Source of the DNA: Metaphire vulgaris
Taxonomy: Eukaryota; Annelida; Clitellata; Crassiclitellata; Megascolecidae
Direction: 5' to 3'
Length of the DNA: 64,000 bases
NCBI GenBank assembly: GCA_018105865.1
Contig: CM030834.1
Coordinates: 12,853,719 to 12,917,718, forward strand
Both the position numbers and the translations under genes were made by a program. The notes beneath the pieces were generated by a model. It saw only the letters and a list, made by a program, of their open reading frames with translations. It did no database searches and was not told the origin of the DNA. The stretch's first letter is position 1. Each line of letters begins with the position of its first letter. Below are positions 31,878-46,044 of the stretch, piece after piece.

Positions 31878-32250
31878 GTCAAAGTATACGTGATGCTCGG
31901 CGAAAAGAAGCTTCTCGACCAAACGAGCGTTTGATTTAAGAAACAAATTTGATGCAAAAGTGTGAATAGACTTACGAGAGACGAGAGGGGCCGTTGGGGT
32001 GGCAACTTCTAATCGTGGGGGCAACCATTTGTTGTTAGGTATGTAGTATTAAGTATAGGGTCCCAACAGGGGGCCACTGAGGGCCAGGTACTCAATAGAG
32101 GGCACGGGCCCCCGGGCCCACCTCTGGAGCCGCCACTGGTCAAAGTATACGTGATGCTCGGCGAAAAGAAGCTTCTCGATCAAACGTGCGTTTGATTTAA
32201 GAAACAAATTTGATGCAATAGACTTACGAGAGACAGACATAGTACACAGA
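31878..32250. repeat. Tandem duplication of MITE plus flank
   Basis: The flank GTCAAAGTATACGTGATGCT.. at 31878-31989 is repeated at 32140-32250, and a truncated MITE copy (31990-32139) lies between, starting inside the element. Thus a unit of about 262 bp was duplicated after the MITE inserted. Confidence 0.85.
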
Positions 32251-32559
32251 GGCCTGCAACGTCCGACGATTCCGGGAAAATCAGCCACGTAGGCCTATAC
32301 TTGGATCGCTCGACGGAAGAATTTTCTAGATGAAAGTGCTGTCAAACAACCAAATAGCATCGCAAAAACGGAGCCTTTTCAGACTCATTAGGCCTACTCA
32401 ACGCCTGCAACAAACTGTCCACTGCAATGACCTACATCGTGGGACACTCTAAAATGAGTACTTTTCGCGTCTACGCTGCACTCTTCGTGTCACAACAGCA
32501 GAAATTTGCCGATATCGATGTTATCATCCCCCGCATCTCTCTCCTTCTCTCTCTCCCTC

Positions 32560-32755
<196 letters not shown>

Positions 32756-32964
32756 TCTCTTTTCTCGTATACTTACACATGTATTAACACGCATACCATG
32801 CGGTATGCATGAATCCGTGATTATCCCACTGTTAGATATTCTACTGGTATGATTGTTTTGGGAAATTACTGCAGCACAGCTGTGCACAGAAAAAAACCGT
32901 TCACTTGATGCTTAGTACATCGTCATTCATCTCCATGCATGACGCAACACCCGTCGGTGTTTAT

Positions 32965-33190
32965 TGCAATTTGAGTTTGCCTCCTCCTCCGTTCGCCTCT
33001 GTCTTGTGCGGTTTTGTAAGCTTCATGTAATAATGTCCATTGTCCACGTTGCGCCATTCTTTAATATTGTCTACCCATTCTTTTTTGCAGTCTTCCTCCG
33101 ATGTTTTCGCCTTCCATTACTCCGAGCATGATTCTTTTTATCAGCCGTTCATCATTCATTCTACAGATATGGCCAAATAGTCTGAGTTTC
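32965..33190 (-). pseudogene. LINE polymerase C-terminal fragment
   Basis: The minus strand reads KLRLFGHICRMNDERLIKRI, then VMEGENIGGRLQKRMG with a stop in the next block and AYKTAQDRGE. This is the RLFGHV.RM..ERL.K......G...RGRP pattern at the end of many LINE polymerases, with frameshifts. Confidence 0.65.
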
Positions 33191-33346
33191 ATTTAAACGA
33201 GGCCCAAGTAAACCCGAACGGTGTCACCTTCCAATGTTGCCTTTGCTATGTTCTAGCCTTGTGAATTGATAGTCCGCTGCTACGCGCGGGGGTGTGCTTA
33301 CTGTGCAGTGGCGGCGAAGCAAAGGGTCAAACAGGTGGATACCAGA

Positions 33347-33657
33347 CAGTGGCGTAGCGTGACTTTTGGGGGCCCGGGGGGCATCTTTGTCATGGGGGCC
33401 CCAAAGTTCCAAAGTTTCGGGGGCTGACGAGCAAAAAAAAAAAAAAAAAGTCATCAGCCTCCTTTTTACCTAACTAAAAAAAAAAAAAAAAAAAAAAGGT
33501 CGCCGGCACGTTCACTTCTATGGTTAGGGTTAAGCCTAACCTAACCTAACCTAGGGTTAACCCTAACCTAACCCTAGCTTAGACCCCTCTTTGGGGCCCC
33601 CGCCCGGGGCCCGGGGGGCAGTCAACAAAGTGCCCCCCCCCCCACGTTACGCCACTG
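33347..33657. mobile_element. MITE, CAGTGGCGTAGCG family, with telomere-like interior
   Basis: Termini CAGTGGCGTAGCGTGAC and CACGTTACGCCACTG. The flanks are exact ATACCAGA (33339-33346, 33658-33665). It contains two A-runs linked to the recurrent motif (33424-33458, 33471-33505) and a GGTTAGGGTTAA/CCTAACCTAA block at 33518-33588. Confidence 0.92.
33518..33588. repeat. Telomere-like TTAGGG/CCTAA block
   Basis: GGTTAGGGTTAAGCCTAACC, then further CCTAA units, then AGGGTTAACCCTAACCTAAC. Both strands' telomere-type motifs are present, facing each other, inside a MITE. Confidence 0.85.
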
Positions 33658-33875
33658 ATACCAGATACCTTTAACTGTTCATCAGATTCTAAAACCTATC
33701 TCCGACACTTTCCGAAATTCTTGCCGAATCTGACCTGGAACATTGGAAGTCCTCAGCTCCTCTCTGTAGCCACTTCACATTCACAGTTTTCTTCGTCTCA
33801 CACGTCCTAGACAGATAGATGCTATTGATATCTTGCCGCATATTCGATTCTTTCTGTTTTCATGTTTCTGCGCGC

Positions 33876-34440
33876 TGGCGTAGCCAGGAAATGGTAACAA
33901 CCGGGGCAAAGTGGGGGTTCCACCTACAAACAGACCCACAGACCGACAATTTCAGTTCCGACTAGGGGATTTGAAGAGCGTCATGAGCTCCCCTTCTTCC
34001 CAACGGGGTCTGAAGCGGAACCAGAGCCGAAAAATGTAGAGTATAACCTATTCAAATCTTGAGAGTTTAGCTTGTTTTCAGACTGTATGACTATATGACA
34101 GCATATCAGCGATCATCCCTCCCCCAACTGCTAAAATATTGTAATCGGTTTTGCAGGAATCTCACCCCAGACCCGTATAGGGGCCTCCTCCCCTACGCGC
34201 TCGTGGTTGCAATGACGGTCATTAGCCCTACAAGCTGGTCGTAACGTAAGGATAATGCTAGATTTAAATGTTGAACTTTGGACAACATTTTCAGGCAACA
34301 TCACAGCTATTCGGAAATCACTGACCACCATTAGTCAGCATTTTCTTGATGTATCTGCATGAATCTCACAATTGGTCTCGGTCTGGTCCGAGGAGTTTCT
34401 TAAGTGGAGGCCCCTATGTCACCCCTTTGAGGCTGCGCTA
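33876..34440. mobile_element. Possible MITE (TGGCGTAGCCAGG end)
   Basis: The left end TGGCGTAGCCAGGAAATGG and right end GAGGCTGCGCTAAT are weak inverted matches. No target duplication was found, so the borders and even the unity are uncertain. Confidence 0.3.
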
Positions 34441-34619
34441 ATGGACACACACACACACACTAGGGGTTTGAGGGAGCGTCGGGAGCTCCCTCCAGCAGCA
34501 AAAATTTCGAGTAATTTTAAAATTTAGACGGCGTTTAATTAGACAATGTACTGTGTGTTGTTGTGTAACAGCTTTCGGTCACTCAATAATAAGTCATAAT
34601 TAAAGACTTTGACAGTCTA

Positions 34620-34890
34620 ATGGGGCGGGAAGTTAGCAGAGTGGTAACAACATTGGATGATGGAGCAGGAGGTCGCGGGTTCGAGTCCCGCAGGAGCCCT
34701 AAAGGTCGACTCAGCCTTTTTCGTGATGGTAAAATGAGTAGCAATGGCAACATTGCGAAGGTAACGATAGGATCGGCGGAATGACTGGCCACCGTCCGCT
34801 GATAAATGGCTTAGCCACCTATGGGCTGATGGTCAGGAAACCGGCGATCAGCACCCGCACCAACGGGCACAGATCCTATACGGATGAACT
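34620..34890 (+). mobile_element. tRNA-derived SINE, copy 3
   Basis: GGAAGTTAGCAGAGTGGTAA head, B box GGGTTCGAGTCCC, then AGGAGCCCTAAAGGTCGACT and a body sharing ATGGCTTA with copy 2. It is close to copy 1 over the first 110 bp. The 3' border is approximate. Confidence 0.8.
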
Positions 34891-35191
34891 TTATTTTAAT
34901 TATATACAATCTGGCAAAACAGGCGTGGGAACGCCGTTCCCGTGCGTTTCCACTGAAGAAAGCCCTGGAAATGCATGATCAACTCAGTGTTTCTAGCATC
35001 AACAGTCGTCAATGTCTCATCATTGAATAATTAATTGAACATTTCTCTGCAATAAATAACAGCAGCCGTTCTTCTGACTGTCACATCTAACGTCTTCAGC
35101 AATATTTTTACCGTGACGTGTTTCAGACTACTTTTTTCTGCATGCCCTTACAGTAGTTATTTGTCGAAGAACGCTATGGACAAACCTTGCT

Positions 35192-36915
<1,724 letters not shown>

Positions 36916-36919
36916 GCTT

Positions 36920-36932
36920 TTTAAATAATAGC

Positions 36933-36986
<54 letters not shown>
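36920..36986. repeat. (AAT)n microsatellite
   Basis: About 67 bp of AAT units; the poly-Asn and poly-Ile frames are artefacts. Confidence 0.97.
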
Positions 36987-36988
<2 letters not shown>

Positions 36989-37607
36989 AGATCATTTTAA
37001 ATGTGTCCTCGAAAAAAGGACGAAAGTAGAAAATAGAATAATAATTACAGGAATTCTGTGAAACTCGATTAAAAGAAGAAGAGATTGACAGAAATAGGAT
37101 GGGAGGAATGGTCTGTGATGAAATTGTGGCGGGGAGGGGGAATGAGGAGGAGATGGATAGGGAGAAGAAGATGAGAACCGCAGACTGAAAAAACGAGGAG
37201 GAACGAAGGACGAAAGGAGTGGCGCTGAACGACACAAGAGAGACGAGAACATGAGATCAGATGAACAAAGGAAACCGAAATGGAGGAGAACAGGATTCGC
37301 AAATATGAGATGAACGCGTTCATGTCTTGAATCCAAATTTTCAATATCGAAACCTGAATTCAATAGCCACGCGATATTCAGTGAGACAAAAAACTCTGAT
37401 TGGAATCTAAAACTCGAAGAGAGGTATCGGCTTCTTATCCAAACGGAAAATTCTTGACACACCCATGTACGAAAGTTCCATCTTTACCAAGCTAAAGCGT
37501 CTACATGTACGTTTAAGACTATGTTTATTCATTTCAAGACCGTTCGGAGCGTTGCTTGAACGAACGAAAGAAGGAAAGATGGCGCCCTGCAAAGACAATC
37601 CTAGTGA

Positions 37608-37848
37608 TGATGAAGAAGAAGAAGAAAAAAAAGAAAAAGAAGAAGAAGAAAGAAGAAGAAAAAGAAAAAGAAGAAGACGATGGTGATGATGATGATGATT
37701 ATTGTTATGTCGACCGAATCGTGAGTGCGCATGCGCTTGTCTACGGAAGCGTACACAGATACGCAGTTGTGCTTTATGCATCAACGAAGACATTATATCA
37801 TAAGTAGAGAGGTACTGTCAGTGACATCATCGACGAGTGATCGGTATC

Positions 37849-37900
<52 letters not shown>
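37608..37900. repeat. (GAA)n, (GATGAT)n and (GA)n tracts
   Basis: A GAA-rich purine tract (37608-37680), GAT units (37684-37700) and a GA run (37849-37900). An ATG in good context at 37580 opens an acidic-basic frame into the GAA tract, which I regard as fortuitous. Confidence 0.85.
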
Positions 37901-37904
<4 letters not shown>

Positions 37905-38267
37905 AAATGATAAGGAAAACAGCGAATCAGGAATGATCACGGACATCGATTCGTTTGCTTTCCCCCGGCGTCGACGTCACTCGTCGTCTCCTGTGATCGC
38001 ACGCGCCGGAGTATATCAGATTCTGTCGTAGCTTTCAATAAAACCAAATCTTTTGCAGTCGGCTGATAAGAAGATATCAGATCTCTGCAGATGGCGCACC
38101 GTTCGTCAAATAAGACGTGACTGTAGGCATAAGAGTGGCGAAGATCTCGAATATTCTTTTCCTTTCGTTGCTTTTGTTCTTCCACATCTGTCTTTTCCAT
38201 CGTCTCTTCGCGTCTTTTTTAATTCCAATCACCCCACTTCGTCTCTTCATGCTCCTCCTCTTTCCCC

Positions 38268-38308
38268 TCTCTCCTCCTCCTCCTCCTCCTCCTCCTCCTC
38301 CTCCTCCA
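38268..38308. repeat. (CTC)n microsatellite
   Basis: About 14 CTC units in a pyrimidine-rich context. Confidence 0.93.
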
Positions 38309-38590
38309 ATTCTTTGTTCAAAATTCCGATAACTAGCTGAGAGAAAAAGTACTTCCTCAATTTTCGCGAGGTTTAAATATTTGATTGCAGACGCAGTCAG
38401 ATTTCGGGAACCTCGCTTGACCGATAACTTTTAAGCCTGCAAAATTTATGTAGATCAAGTTTATTATGATGTCGTCAGCGATATGCATGCAACTTCAAGT
38501 ACTCGTCTGCATGCGTTGTTGTCATCCGAAATTATTGTACAATCTGTCGTTAGCATATCCATCTTCGGTGATTCTCGCATTCATCTTGAT

Positions 38591-38839
38591 CAGTGGCACG
38601 GCCAGGATTTCGGAATAGGAGGCACTTTGACATTTTTCGACCGAAAAGTCTTGACAAGCAAAAAACGTTCGACGTCTCATATACTTGAAACTCTACTAAG
38701 CTCTGCAATCAAGTGCGTTTTCCTCGATCTAGTACTACTCCTGCCCCTCCACATTATTTACTGGTTTGGAACGAATCTCACGACCAGTCCCGGTCCGAAT
38801 AGGGGGCGGGCCTCCTCCTGCCCCCTGGCTACGCCAGTG
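38591..38839. mobile_element. MITE, CAGTGGC..GCCAGG family
   Basis: Termini CAGTGGCACGGCCAGGATTT and CCCTGGCTACGCCAGTG. The flanks ATCTTGAT and ACCTTGAT form a 7/8 duplication. It contains TTGACAAGCAAAAAACG, a copy of the recurrent motif. Confidence 0.8.
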
Positions 38840-39361
38840 ACCTTGATCTCGTGTTTTTTGAGAAGTTGAGATGGCAACAGACATCCTGAGAAACCCGTAC
38901 ACCCATTTGAAATAATACAAGATTTGAAGTTTTAAATTTTAAAATAGATTAAAAAATTTTGCTGCTCGAAACTGGAGCTGAGCGACAAAAAACATGTGGA
39001 GAAAATGTTGAAGAAGAGACTGTCGTCGTTTAAGTAGACCCAATTGTACGGATCACGCAATGCTAAGGAATGAATGAATTCTGTCTGTCACGTAAACTCG
39101 AAAATCAATTTTACTTCCCAAATCTCTTTTGAGCAAACGGTTGATTAGTTATTCTTCGTTTCAAATGTTGAATTGCATAGAAAATGTTTTGAAGATTAAA
39201 ATATCTAGAAATCTGACATCATTTACGGCATAGACTTATTATTATTGTCTTCGGCAAATCAGCTGCGATCGTGCATTCCTTTAATTAATAATGGCAGTTG
39301 CTATTTGATTTTCAAGCACATGTACATGTACATGTACATGTGCATGCTATTCGTTCTAATA

Positions 39362-39650
39362 ATAATGTGATTTAAAGTGGTTTGGGAGGCTAAGTAAGCC
39401 TGTGTTGAAACCACTGATGTAACCATCTGCATTCAATAACCTAGTTTATCGAGATAGCCTTTGAGTCCGTTTACTGTTTCAACTGTCACTCCCACCTCGT
39501 CCAAACTGTTCCATTTGTCCACAACCCTTGCACTAATTTTTTTCTTTCTTGGACCCACCCTCTGCTTAAACAATTTGCATGTCTGGCCTCTTGTGCTGCC
39601 AATGTGTGCCAATGTAAAGAATCGATCGTATGGCACATCTACTTTCCTCT
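39362..39650 (-). mobile_element. LINE 3' end, same family as 13925-15600
   Basis: The minus strand reads PYDRFFTLAHIGSTRGQTCK, then LFKQRVGPRKKKISARVVDK and WNSLDEVGVTVETVNGLKGY, ending LDKLGY before a stop. The trailer (GGTTTCAACACAGGC..) matches the other copy closely. This copy preserves the complete RT C-terminus that is frameshifted in the other. It is 5' truncated. Confidence 0.88.
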
Positions 39651-40342
39651 GTTACAACCTTTCCTATATTCTTTCTGTCGGTGACGGTGCTTCTTTAGTC
39701 TTTGCGCCCTATTAACCAGTTCTACCGGACCCTGCTGAAATGTCTTAGGTGGAGGAGTAAGTAGTACCTTTACCGCATCCGTAAAATCCCCCCACCTGTT
39801 TCGCTTTCGCCAACACTGTCGCGCTCAATGCTCCCCTGCACAGGGAATCATCGTTCATCGTTAGCGTCTATCATCTCGACGACATGAGTAACGAACTGAC
39901 TGCCGTAAGTTAGCACATAACTTCGCATTTTCTTTTTGTCTACCTTCAGTGAACGTCTAATGATCTTCCATCTTCAGCACGAAATACCACTGACACGGTC
40001 GCACTGTCAACTGCAAGAGTCGGTGATGTACAGTAGCATGGGGGGCCGCCACGGGCGCATTATTTCAGATAGTGAAAAGATAAAAAGAGGAAGTAATACT
40101 AAATTATAAAATATGACGACACGTATAATTCGCAAAGATGAACAATATTGTTGTAAGGACTTTCTCTGAATCTATTACTGGTTATTGCAATACGAGAATA
40201 GGATGCGATGACGTTTTTCCTTTTCTGCTTGTCAAGACATTTTGGAGAGCAGTTGGAGGCGCAATTCCTCCTTTGCCCCGGCCCCCGGGAGCTTCCAACC
40301 CACGCTACGCTACTGGCAAGAGTTACAGACGATCGCTTAGAT

Positions 40343-40665
40343 CAGTGGTTTTCAACCCGTGGGCCGAGGTCCAAGGGTGGACCGCAAGAAGGAGCCTTGT
40401 GGGCCGCGCTGAAGTCTCGGACAGTTTTCCCGCATGTTATTCGTTCATTGATTGTATTTTATTGGTATAGCCTAGGGGGTCGGGCCCCTATAATCCCTAT
40501 TTTGCATTCGACGACCTTTTTATCGTTGAAGATTTTTATCTAAAAATGTCGATGCGTTCTCCTATTCCGGAACCCTAGCTACGCCACCACTGCTTTAGCT
40601 TAATTCAACCATTTAATTTGGATTTTAAATGTGGGCCGTAGAGCAAAATGGCACGAGAACCACTG
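40343..40665. mobile_element. hAT-type MITE
   Basis: Termini CAGTGGTTTTCAACCCGTG and GCACGAGAACCACTG. The flanks GCTTAGAT and GCTTAGAG form a 7/8 duplication. About 170 bp of it recurs inverted at 41534-41724. Confidence 0.87.
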
Positions 40666-41533
40666 GCTTAGAGACATGTTAAAGAAGATCTCTAAAACCC
40701 TCTATTTGTTAATCTCTTAAAACCGAAGATGCTTCAGATGAATACATGCACATCATAGGGCATTAAAGTGGCATTATTAGCAATACCATCCAGTTTTTAA
40801 ACTTATGTTGGGTGTTGGGTGTAGACAGGAAATAGGAGGCGATCCTTATAAATGTCATTTTCTACGTATGATGAACTTTAATAATTAATTTTCTTCTAAT
40901 TTTTTGTAGTCTGTTGCGCAGGAAGCTTCTTGTTCGCAAACTTTTAGTGCTTTTATGAAACTTTTATCCAATTTTAGTCGACAATAATTTGCAAGGTCAC
41001 GGCATGTTACAAAGCCGCTGACGTGATGTCGCACAGTTCCATAAAGTTCGGGAACTAGCAGGCCCTCCGAGAGGGGGGGCAGGGGGGCAACTGCACAGGG
41101 GCCCGGCGGTCTGGAGGGGGCCCGGGTCGATGATGAATATGTATAATTAACAATAAAATGAATAATAACACTAAAGAATGGTTAAAATGTCAGTTCAGCA
41201 GAGGGGCCCGGCGAGCACAAGGGGGCCCGGGAAACAGTGCTAAATGGCCGACAAGCAAAAAAAAAGGTCGTCAACACTTAACACTTATAATATAAAAAAA
41301 AAGGTCGCCAAGAAATTATGACGAAAAGGGCCCGTCGGCCATTCTGCACAGGGGCCCGGAATTTCTCTCGGAGGGCCTGGGAACTAGCTGTTGGGGTAGC
41401 TGTTGGGGGCATTGGGGTGTATGGGGAGTGGACGAGGGGAGATCGGTATCAGAAGATGGTCGACCGTTGCCTCCCATGGCCGGAGATGGTCGACCGTTGC
41501 CTCCCATGGCCGAGTGTTTGCTTTCAGTCGAGC

Positions 41534-41724
41534 TCTACGGCCCACATTTAAAATCCAAATTAAATAGTTGAATTAAGCTAAAGCAGTGGTGGCGTAGCTA
41601 TAGGGTTCCGGAATAGGAGAACGCATCGACATTTTTAGATAAAAAAATTTTAGATAAAAATCTTCAACGAGAAAAAGGTCGTCGAATGCAAAATAGGGAT
41701 TATAGGGGCCCGACTCCCTAGGCT
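41534..41724 (-). repeat. Inverted copy of 40469-40641
   Basis: In reverse complement it reads CCTAGGGAGTCGGGCCCCTA.. through ATTCGACGACCTTTTT and GTGGGCCGTAGAGC, nearly identical to 40469-40641. The main difference is a small AAATTTTTTTATCT insertion. The two arms lie about 0.9 kb apart. Confidence 0.85.
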
Positions 41725-42192
41725 ATAGTACTTTTAAAAATGAATCTTATTTCGAAATAACGCAAGGGGTCTTCCAACCATTTTGCTCAGAAACTCGAAT
41801 AACAATAGACAGGCTCTATTTTACCGACATAACTTAAGCTTTGACGGTTATGCGATTTTGCCATACTCATAGGATTTTATGATGCGTAACAAAGGTATGC
41901 TCCTGGCAAAATTTTAACAAGATAATTTTCAAGAAATTTCAATCTTTATTTGTCTCCTTTTGTCTTTTTTTGGCAAAAATATGAATAATTTTTCCTAATG
42001 TACTTGCCACATTTTTCATTCGAATTGAATCAAAGCTTTTATTTTGCCATTTATTCAAACTCAGAATATTCATTTTAACCAACGTTCGCCAGATGGCGCA
42101 ATAAATTTTGATATTACATGCTGTTATTAGGGTCGCGGCACGTTACAAACTCGTTGAAGTGGGCCGCAGTTCCAAAATGTTTGGGAACCCTG
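41725..42192 (-). mobile_element. hAT-like repeat (GTAACGTGCCGCGACC family), copy 1
   Basis: The right end GTTTGGGAACCCTG is the complement of a CAGGGTTCCCAAAC terminus. The interior (CCATACTCATAGGATTTTAT, AACGTGCCGCGACC) is the same as 55668-56437 in the opposite orientation. A related piece is at 40950-41060 (GGTCACGGCATGTTACAAAG). Confidence 0.72.
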
Positions 42193-42397
42193 CTCTAATT
42201 GATTCCTTCTCTTGTTCTTCGACGTATTCATTAAGCTAAATTGCGGTTCACAGTTTGCGCTGAATGTCAGACATGTTCCTCCTAGGCCTATATCCATTCG
42301 ATTTGCTAGATCTTGAAACTGTTCACAGTCAAGCGCAACCACGAACTCCTGAATGAAGTCGCTTTTCGTTTTCATTTCAAACATAAGCGTAAACTTT

Positions 42398-43730
42398 TAT
42401 TAGGCCTCTAGGCTTAAATTCCCCATTTTGCGAGGCTTACGTAGGGAATAAGGAAGGTATATGGCTCGACTTTTTCCACTTTATTTTACCTTTACGTCAA
42501 CGATTTCACATCTCTATTTTAAGACATTTCTATCGCTGGCTTTCTGTTCTTTTAATTTTATCGATATTTGGAACCGCGTGTTTTGCACAAATCATTAAAT
42601 AAAAGACCTGTTGCCCACTGTCTAGACCAGAAATTAGTAATTGCATGAAGCCGTTACAGGTTCACAACAAAGCGTGAATCTTTATCAGTAGACCTAAGTA
42701 CGTGTGTGATATGAAAGCAATGGGGGAAAATCAAAAATTTGTGCGCTCCATTTTTTCCTCTGTGCGCTTGCCTTGCGACCTCTGTGCGCGTACACACGCG
42801 CACAGCTTAGAGTGAGTGAGTGAGTGAACGAACGAACGAACGAACGAACGAATGAATGAATGAATGAATACAATCATTTTGCTAGATAGGCTCTGAGTAG
42901 AAAAGAGTGCATTCGAATTTTGTAGATTAGTGAACGTGCTTTCAAGTGGAAATTTCTTTCTTTCTTGGTTATCTTCTGTCTTTTCGTCAATCATTTTCTC
43001 AACACGAATAATGCTCGATTTCTATAAATTTCTCGAAGTTTGAGATTAATTACTCGACAAAATCGAAATGTCGACTTCGTTGTTGACCTTCGTCATCGAT
43101 TCATCACACCACAAACATGTTCCGCCGAGCACATCGTCATATACACTGTATCTTAACTGCACCAAAATGAACTTTCACAACTGCACTGAGCAGTATTTTC
43201 ATCACTGCGCATTTTCTGCCACGCCACACAATTTGTAACTTATAATTAAGCTTACTTATCTACTGTATAATGTCATTCATTGTAAACTGCTGATGCGATG
43301 ATAACTTGATAACTCATATAGACAACCTTGGTCTGATCCACAATTTTTCGGCTGCTATATTTTCGTGAAGCTGGCCCACTCTCCGTTAAATTAGCGAATT
43401 ATAGCCTAACTATTCGTTAATTTCGCGACACTGCACGATCTAAGAATATTTTCGCAACTTTCAGCATTTTTCTAAAGGACAATTACAAGTTCAGCGATCA
43501 ATCAATCAAGTATCAGTTTGATCATTAGAAATAAATATCGAAAATTAGTGAACACTTTCAATCACTTGCATTTGCACACATTATTTGCAGCATCCCAACT
43601 CTGACATTTAAACATATATTTGCGGAAGTTCTTAACTTTTTACACTCGAAACTGTGCAATAGATAGTCGACTGCGTGACAAAATCAATATAAAATGCATT
43701 TTTTGTCGGTTGATATTCCTGGTGTAGGTA
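42398..43730. other. No gene recognised
   Basis: Holds a (GAGT)n/(GAAC)n/(GAAT)n simple repeat at 42811-42868 and nothing else that can be supported. Confidence 0.5.
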
Positions 43731-43738
43731 CTAGGTAT

Positions 43739-43930
43739 CAGTGGCGGCTCTAGGAATTGGCAAGTAGGGGGGGCGTTGGGGTGGCAACTTCTAATCATGG
43801 GGGAGGGCCAACCATTTGTTGTTTAATGTATGTAGCATTAAGTATAGGGTCCCAACTGGGGGCCACTGGGGGGCCAGGCACTCAATAGGCAGGCACGGGC
43901 CCCCTGGCCCCACCAGTGGAGCCGCCACTG
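43739..43930. mobile_element. MITE, CAGTGGCGGCTCC family, copy 2
   Basis: 192 bp with termini CAGTGGCGGCTCTAGGAATT and CAGTGGAGCCGCCACTG. The flanks are exact CTAGGTAT (43731-43738, 43931-43938). Confidence 0.93.
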
Positions 43931-43976
43931 CTAGGTATGTGTGCGACTGTGCGTACTTTGCATATTATTTTTCTTC

Positions 43977-43983
43977 ACGCACG

Positions 43984-44032
<49 letters not shown>
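43977..44032. repeat. (CA)n-(TA)n compound microsatellite
   Basis: Starts CACGCACGCACG, then CA units, then TA units. A further TA-rich patch follows at 44094-44120. Confidence 0.95.
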
Positions 44033-44033
<1 letters not shown>

Positions 44034-44858
44034 CACCGGTGGATATATATACCGGTGGTAGCACCAGTCGTCTAGATTGCGTTTTTTGCATTTTGCATAT
44101 ATATACTGTATATATATATATCTTTTTATTCACGCACACACAAACATATATCACTCAAATTCAGACACCAACTGTGCTTAATAGGCTATAGGCCACCAAA
44201 TGTCGGAGGAAAATTGAACGCATGGAAGCGGCAGGAACCGTTCTTGAATTCTCTCCAACTTCGAAATGCTTTCGGGAAATTTCAATTTCTGTGGGAAATC
44301 TTTTCCGTCTCTAAGCAGATCTTAATTGAACCGTGCACGCTTTCATTTCTTTTCTTCTTCTCCTCGTTCTTCTTATTTTCTTCTTGTCCTCCTCTTCGTT
44401 CTTATTTTTCCTCTCGTTCTTATTTTCCCTCTCGCTCTGTTTCTCCTCCTTCTCGTTCTTCTTCCCGTTCTTCTCCTCCTCCTTTTTCCTGTCAAGGAAA
44501 TGGTTTGATTTGGTGACGCAGTTTCCTCCGAATAGTATTGATTCAGTCTTTGAGAAGATCAATAGGACGTATCTTAGTACAAAGAAAAAATATTTCGACT
44601 TTAACAGATCGAAGAAAGGCTGATGTCCTAGGCAAACAACGTTGTAAGATACATTATTGATCAACAATTGAAACAATTGAATAGTATTTACAGCTGTAAT
44701 TGGCATTCAAGTGTAACTAACTTTTGGTTGGGCGCGATTTCTGTAAACCATCACTCGTCTTCATACAGCAAATAGTTTTTGCAAAGAATGTACACTTACA
44801 CCAAAAATCTATGTCAAGCCCATTTAACATGTAGAAACATGGAATGTACAATTCAGCA

Positions 44859-45251
44859 CAGACATGGACATGGGTTGGGTCCACCCATGGGTTGGGCTGG
44901 GTTGGGTCCGAAATTTTCATTTTATGGTGGGCTGGGTTGGGTTGCCAGGTTGTTGTGTTATATTGTACAAATGTGTACATATTAATGATTTTTTTAATTA
45001 CTACAAATTACCCTTAATCTGTTTCGATGCCTTTTCACAGGAGCAACCGGAAAATACAAGTTAAAGGCATCCAGAAATATGAAATCTGCCAAATGGAACA
45101 CATTCCCGTTGGTCTATGAAATAAAGGAGGATTTAAGAAATGTGTATGTATGGGTTGCGTTGGGTCAAGTAACCCAGCTGTTTCCGTGGGTTGGGTTGGG
45201 TTTGAATAGTGTTGGGTTGGGTTTTAAAAAATGGACCCATGTCCATGTCTG
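44859..45251. mobile_element. MITE with GGGTTGGGTT repeats
   Basis: Termini CAGACATGGACATGGGTTGG and GGACCCATGTCCATGTCTG. The flanks ATTCAGCA and ATTCAGCC form a 7/8 duplication. GGGTTGGGTTGG blocks at both ends are on the same strand, so they are not part of the inverted termini. Confidence 0.87.
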
Positions 45252-45599
45252 ATTCAGCCAAAGCGTACCAAAGCTCTTAATGACGCAAAATTGTATATGC
45301 CACCTATTAAATTTGCAGTAAACATGGATTGATTTAGTTCGCCAGTCGTAGTTTAGTTGTCGAAATATGAAAGGGAGAGAGTGGCGGAGGAAGATACAGG
45401 AGTCGGTAGGGAAGAAGATTGAGGAAGGGAGGGTTGAGAAGACGGGTGGAGAATAAGTTCAATTAAGTTGGGAATGAGAAAGGGACGGAGAAGGAGAGGG
45501 TAGATTTGTGCGGAGTAGCTGGGAAGGAGAGGGAAAGGAAGAAAGAGAGGTTATGTGAAAGTACAGGGGGAGTGAGAGGGAGGTGTACCTGCCTCCGAT

Positions 45600-45940
45600 C
45601 CTTACTCGCTGCTCAAGATAACCAGCACTCAGGTAGGTCGTCTGATGCTCCTGCTCTTTACATACCTTATTGCAAGACCAATACTGGGAAATGTGTTCTA
45701 TATCTGTGACTCTGGACTCAGACTCTGGAACTCTCTGCCGGTACAGAGGCCCGCCAGACTGGATATCTTACTACCGTCAGGTCTAGACTAAAAGCACGTC
45801 TATTCCTGCTTGCATACCCCATTAACCGGAAACCGGAACCAGGAAGTATGAACCGACCTCTGGATTTCAACCACGAACCACCACGGACAAGATCTTGACT
45901 ACGATTTCTTACTGAAGCGACAATCGACTGATCTGGATGC
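45600..45940 (+). pseudogene. LINE polymerase C-terminal fragment
   Basis: NQHSGRSSDAPALYIPYCKT then NTGKCVLYL-stop, and in a shifted frame LRLWNSLP. The (H)xxxTRSS..L.....T..GK....G..LWNSLP pattern is the usual LINE terminus. It is followed at 45967 by an (ACT)n tract as tail. Confidence 0.68.
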
Positions 45941-45966
45941 ATTACTACAATGGCGCTAAAGAAGTT

Positions 45967-45998
45967 TCACACTACTACTACTTCTACTACTACTACTG

Positions 45999-46044
<46 letters not shown>

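Noticed and set aside
37580..37686. ORF MAPCKDNPSDDEEEEE.. with strong start context
   Set aside because: Almost all of it is the GAA/GAT microsatellite.
37937..38200. Frame with CAICRDL, reminiscent of a RING finger start
   Set aside because: No further zinc ligands follow in the proper spacing, and no splice sites support it.
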